A DNA stretch of 11,141 nucleotides from Larix sibirica (taxonomy: Eukaryota; Streptophyta; Pinopsida; Pinales; Pinaceae). The stretch is from NCBI GenBank assembly GCA_004151065.3, contig NWUY0303926921.1, positions 2,005 to 13,145 of the forward strand, in the 5' to 3' direction. The notes beneath the pieces are model-generated. The model was given only the letters and a program-made list of their open reading frames with translations. It was not told the DNA's origin and did not search any database. The translations under genes and the position numbers were made by a program. Each line of letters begins with the position of its first letter. The stretch's first letter is position 1. Below are positions 8,728 through 11,141 of the stretch, in pieces.

Positions 8728-8743
8728 TGATATATGCACTCAT
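8728..8743 (+). repeat. Left target-site duplication of element C
   Basis: TGATATATGCACTCAT occurs here and again, base for base, at 10922-10937. The sixteen matching bases end exactly where the left copy meets the truncated RNase H and where the right copy follows the A7 tail. This is the classic scar of target-primed reverse transcription. Confidence 0.92.
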
Positions 8744-9148
8744 GCGGGGTGGAAGGTGCGGGGGGGTATTTTTTACCCTGTAGGAAAACTGAAGCAAAAC
8801 TACTCGTGGGGACTAGGAGAAATTTCCAATAATCAAGCTGAAGCTCTTGCCCTTTGGCAATGCCTCATGCAAACATTGCAGAGGAACATACGTCAATTGA
8901 TCATAGTGGGTGAGTCTATGATAGTCATTCAATATCTAATCACTAAGCAAGCTCCAATAGATGGCCCCTTGACTCAAATAATAAACAAAATATTGCACTT
9001 GATGTTAGAGTTTGAAGATGTAAAGATATACCATGCTTTATGAACTCTAAACCTTCTAGATGATAGAAATGCTAACTTTGCTTGTAATCTTTCCCAAGGT
9101 AAGTTGATGATCTCAGGAGATGTAGAAGGTTATTGTCAAATTCCATAA
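8744..9148 (+). pseudogene. Element C RNase H domain, N-terminally truncated
   Basis: This is the C-terminal RNase H of a LINE ORF2. The frame reads GGIFYPVGKLKQNYSWGLGE and then NNQAEALALWQ, with the catalytic Glu at 8840-8842. It continues through LIIVGESMIVIQYL, where the usual GDS Asp has become Glu (8912-8914), and KIYHAL, then a TGA at 9041 where relatives have Arg (the LRTLN or LRELN block). It resumes as NANFACNLSQGKLMISGDVE to GYCQIP and TAA at 9146-9148. The ATG at 8723 is not a real start: it lies in the flanking element B sequence and the target-site duplication. The first catalytic Asp (DGA block) was lost by 5' truncation. A one-base slip in the G run near 8760 separates the glycine-rich start from the main frame. 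Confidence 0.88.
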
Positions 9149-10269
9149 AATGAATTATAATTTGATAAATTGAAATGATGAAGCCCTATGGATCTCGAGC
9201 TTTGGACTCCATGTGGAATATTATTAGCATGAAATTGATTTATAATCAATATCCTATATTAATGAATTCAAGTGGTAGCAAACTTGATAGAATGCTCGAG
9301 TGTGAGAACGGGTATGGAAAATCCTCCTCCTGCATGTTCCGAGAAAGAAACTTGATGTTTAAGGTACGAGGTAATCAATTACAAATCAATGTGGAAAATA
9401 TGGAAGGCTCTAAATTCTCTATTAAACTTGTTTGTCTATGTGACTTCATATTATGTTCTACTTCTTCCTGGAAGTGTCGCTCTCTCTATCATCTACTAGA
9501 GAAATGGAATGGTAGTATGTTAGGAAAAGGTGTTTGTGAGAATCCTGGTAGTGGCCCAACTTTTTTATGGTCAAGCAACAGATTGTCCCGGCTGGGGATT
9601 GGAGCATATGAGGTAGGGGTTTAATTTCAAGTCTCCTCAATTGAGTTCTTCAGCTTCTTGTTATCCTTCGAAAAGAGCATCATTGTTTTAACGGCTAGAA
9701 AGACATTGTATTCTTCTGATATTTGTCTTCCGTCCTGGATTATAGAGAATGTTTGGAATTTTGAGGTTTATGATGGTAGCAATGACTTTTACTCTTTAGG
9801 GTTTGTTTTGTCGAATCTCTATATTCCTAAAAAATGGTCTGAGTTTTTCCATTGGACTTTTAATTCATGCCCAGAGTTTTTACTTTGGGTAATTTTACTC
9901 TTCAATAGTACCAAATTCAGGATTGTAGAGTCTGCGTGGAAAGTAGAAATTGGCCATCTTGTTCGCAACATTAAGATTGGAATTGTATTAAGTGAGTGTA
10001 TTGACTATTGCACAAAGTTCTTTGGGATATATCTGGTCTAGGTTTGTTGTCTTTCATACTTTTTAACATTCGAATTAGCCATCAGTTCCTTTATATTATC
10101 AATTCTCATCCGTATCAATCTGTAACCACTGTTGCAATCGACCCAGAAAATGATAACAAGGATAAGTTTGAGCAGTTGTACGATAAAATTCAGGAAAGGA
10201 AGAAGCGAAATAGAGACATTGATATGCAGGCTATAGTGAAAGGGCATGAGGTATGGGAGGATCATTGTG

Positions 10270-10352
10270 TCAAAGACCGTTTATTTGATCATATTCAAAG
10301 AAACGATACTATGATCAAATAAATGATACTGTGATCAAAGACCGTTTATTTG
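10270..10352 (+). repeat. Direct repeats (65-bp and 20-bp periods) in element C ORF3
   Basis: TCAAAGACCGTTTATTTG occurs at 10270-10287 and at 10335-10352, 65 bases apart. Between them GATACT-R-TGATCAAA occurs twice, 20 bases apart (10305 and 10325). Since 65 is not a multiple of three, the two copies of the KDRLF codons fall in different frames. A local duplication would explain the frame change at this point. Confidence 0.75.
10280..10323. repeat. Perfect 14-bp inverted repeat with 16-nt loop
   Basis: TTTATTTGATCATA (10280-10293) and TATGATCAAATAAA (10310-10323) are exact reverse complements with a 16-base loop. The hairpin lies inside the duplicated stretch of element C ORF3. It could have promoted template switching, or be a chance product of the duplication. 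Confidence 0.7.
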
Positions 10353-10623
10353 GTCTAGTGGCAGGTCAACCATATAAGAAAGAGACTATTAAATGCAGAA
10401 ATTGAGATAGAATTTTGGAAGGTAAATTCATGACTTTTTAACAAGAACTCAAAGAATTGAAAAATATTGGCAAGGTCCTACTTCAAACTTGATTCCTTGG
10501 AAGCTAAAGAATGAATTAAGGAAGGCTTGAACTATGAGCTTAGATGAAGATGTGATGATTTCAGATGAGAAAAATGGTGTTGAGGATGTCCTCTCTCCTC
10601 AATTTTCACCAAAGACTAAATAA

Positions 10624-10914
10624 TTTCCAATGTTTACATAATTTCAAGACTCTCTTCAATGTTTTGTTGATCAATGAAGTGTAAATGCATTTTTTATCTA
10701 GTACTTTTATCAGAATATATACCAGTCAAACTTTTAGTGACGAGTGGAATCTAAAAGATTGTAACTCTTTTGTAATAGTTTTTTATTATAGCTCTAGAAA
10801 GACATATGAACTACTCTGCTCAATTTGTATGGAGCAATTTTGTAACAATAGGTCTTCTAGTTCGGCCAATCCTTTCTATTTTTTATATAAAAAAAAACAG
10901 TATCCATTTGTGTT
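10624..10914 (+). other. Element C 3' UTR
   Basis: This A+T-rich non-coding segment lies between the ORF3 stop (TAA 10621-10623) and the A7 tail. It contains an A9 tract near 10889-10897 but no clear AATAAA signal. The small open frames across it have no protein-like features. Confidence 0.6.
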
Positions 10915-10921
10915 AAAAAAA
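10915..10921 (+). other. Poly(A) tail of element C (A7)
   Basis: GTGTT is followed by seven A residues, which run directly into the right target-site duplication at 10922. This fixes the 3' end of the element and its orientation on the + strand. Confidence 0.85.
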
Positions 10922-10937
10922 TGATATATGCACTCAT
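10922..10937 (+). repeat. Right target-site duplication of element C
   Basis: This is an exact copy of the 16 bases at 8728-8743, starting immediately after the A7 tail. To its right the sequence returns to element B. Confidence 0.92.
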
Positions 10938-11141
10938 ACAATACAACAAAAATGACCTCTCAACCATAATGTGTCTTAATACATTGTATAATTGTAAATA
11001 TTCCCCTAATTGTTGTAGTGCTTCAATCAAGGGGGCAAATGGAGACATCCATTCTTGTGAAGTATCTTCCTAGAACTATGAGGGATAACTTTAGGTGTTC
11101 ATTTTTCATTTGTGTTTTATGAACAACCATGGGGAGATATT
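10922..11141 (-). pseudogene. Continuation of element B (ORF1 N-terminal side) beyond element C
   Basis: On the - strand a frame is open from 11069 (EDTSQEWMSPFAPL) through LRHIMVERS to the insertion point. If element C and one copy of its target duplication are removed, the same frame runs on into THDYLGS and stops at the TAA at 8707-8705. Just beyond, the DUF4283-like part of ORF1 begins. This continuity supports placing the stretch in the ORF1 N-terminus or leader of B. No motif here is diagnostic, and the 5' end of B was not found by 11141. Confidence 0.5.

Larger units (their letters stand above)
9175..10623 (+). pseudogene. Element C downstream ORF ('ORF3'), unrecognised protein of about 480 codons, broken
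   Basis: I do not recognise this protein. ATG 9175 lies 26 bases after the RNase H stop. Frame 1 is open from 9175 to 10041 with a single TAA (9622), about 289 codons. In sequence this A+T-rich a random frame would meet a stop roughly every 15 codons, so coding origin is likely. Coding then continues in frame 0 (about 10008-10322), frame 2 (10322 to about 10430) and frame 1 again (10441-10623, with a TGA at 10528). The N-terminal part is Cys/Trp-containing (SSWKCRSLYHLLEKWNG) and the middle is hydrophobic. Then follows a charged, probably helical stretch (DKFEQLYDKIQERKKRNRD) and an acidic C-terminus (MSLDEDVMISDEKNGVEDVL). It may be a third LINE ORF or a host transcript picked up by 3' transduction. 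Confidence 0.6.
8744..10921 (+). mobile_element. LINE element C, 5'-truncated insertion with TSD and poly(A)
   Basis: This 2178-bp insertion lies between perfect 16-bp direct repeats and ends in A7. It begins in the glycine-rich start of an RNase H domain, so it is a typical 5'-truncated LINE copy. Its contents are the RNase H end (8744-9148), a long coding-like stretch of unknown function (9175-10623) and a 3' UTR (10624-10914). It lies in the opposite orientation inside the ORF1 region of element B. Its RNase H (GLGEISNNQAEALALWQ) is clearly different from that of element A, so it is a third LINE family. It cannot be active, because it lacks RT and has several stops. The preserved duplication suggests it is younger than B. 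Confidence 0.9.
5755..11141 (-). mobile_element. LINE element B, plant L1-type, internally deleted and split by element C
   Basis: This second degenerate LINE reads right to left. ORF1 lies at about 11069-10922 plus 8727-7590, ORF2 at 7593-5862, the 3' UTR at 5861-5763 and an A8 tail (T8 on the + strand) at 5755-5762. Element C (8744-10921) is a separate + strand insertion inside it. ORF2 lacks most of RT, all of zf-RVT and the first two thirds of RNase H because of one deletion near 6050. The 5' end is not identified and probably lies beyond the right edge, so no target-site duplication could be matched. ORF1 and the endonuclease resemble element A at corresponding motifs but differ enough to be a different family. 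Confidence 0.9.

Noticed and set aside
8723-8743. ATG 8723 as the start of a stand-alone RNase H gene
   Set aside because: The first residues come from element B flank and the target-site duplication; the domain is a 5'-truncated LINE fragment.
10685-11048. Small open frames at the end of element C as genes
   Set aside because: They run through the 3' UTR and poly(A) of element C; only the minus-strand part right of 10922 may be coding, as element B.
5452-11080. CTAGAACTAT at about 5452 and about 11071 as a target-site duplication of element B
   Set aside because: Ten-base matches are expected by chance in 11 kb, and neither copy touches an element end.
1-11141. LTR retrotransposon, DNA transposon, CRISPR array, tRNA or bacterial-style operon
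   Set aside because: No long terminal repeats, integrase, transposase, spaced repeats or tRNA-like folds were seen; the RT is of LINE type.

Overview
The window is nuclear plant DNA made almost entirely of degenerate non-LTR retrotransposons (plant L1-type LINEs). I see no intact host gene, tRNA, rRNA or CRISPR array. Evidence for a land plant is the family type: ORF1 with a DUF4283-like segment and a CCHC zinc knuckle, and ORF2 with apurinic endonuclease, reverse transcriptase (RT), zf-RVT and a C-terminal RNase H. The high A+T content, density of decayed LINEs and lack of host genes would suit a large genome such as a gymnosperm, but that is a guess from general impression.

Layout. Element A (+ strand, 1 to about 5345; 5' end outside the window) has ORF1 (1-985), ORF2 (985-5107) and a T-rich 3' UTR. 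Almost the whole ORF2 can be followed by switching among three frames and passing single stops. About 400 bp of A+T-rich spacer follows (5346-5754). Element B (- strand, from the right edge down to 5755) lies tail-to-tail with A. It has ORF1 (C-terminal end at 7590), ORF2 (7593 down to about 5862), a short 3' UTR and an A8 tail. B has lost about 2.4 kb: the start of RT is joined directly to the last third of RNase H. Element C (+ strand, 8744-10921) is a 5'-truncated insertion inside the ORF1 region of B. It is bounded by a perfect 16-bp target-site duplication and ends in A7. It carries the end of an RNase H domain, then an unexpected coding stretch of about 480 codons (9175-10623, here called ORF3) that I do not recognise, then a 3' UTR.

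How the parts relate. In A and B, ORF1 and ORF2 overlap at the stop/start codons (TAATG in A, ATGA in B) in the same relative frame. This suggests ORF2 was translated by termination-reinitiation. In a live element ORF1 would bind the RNA. ORF2 would nick the target, copy the RNA by target-primed reverse transcription and remove RNA with RNase H. All three copies are dead: each has several frameshifts, and most internal stops look like CGA-to-TGA, CAG/CAA-to-TAG/TAA or TGG-to-TAG changes, as expected for methylated, silenced DNA. Relative age: B was in place before C. The most interesting items are the ORF1/ORF2 overlap conserved in two copies, the extra ORF3 in C, and the exact insertion scar of C.
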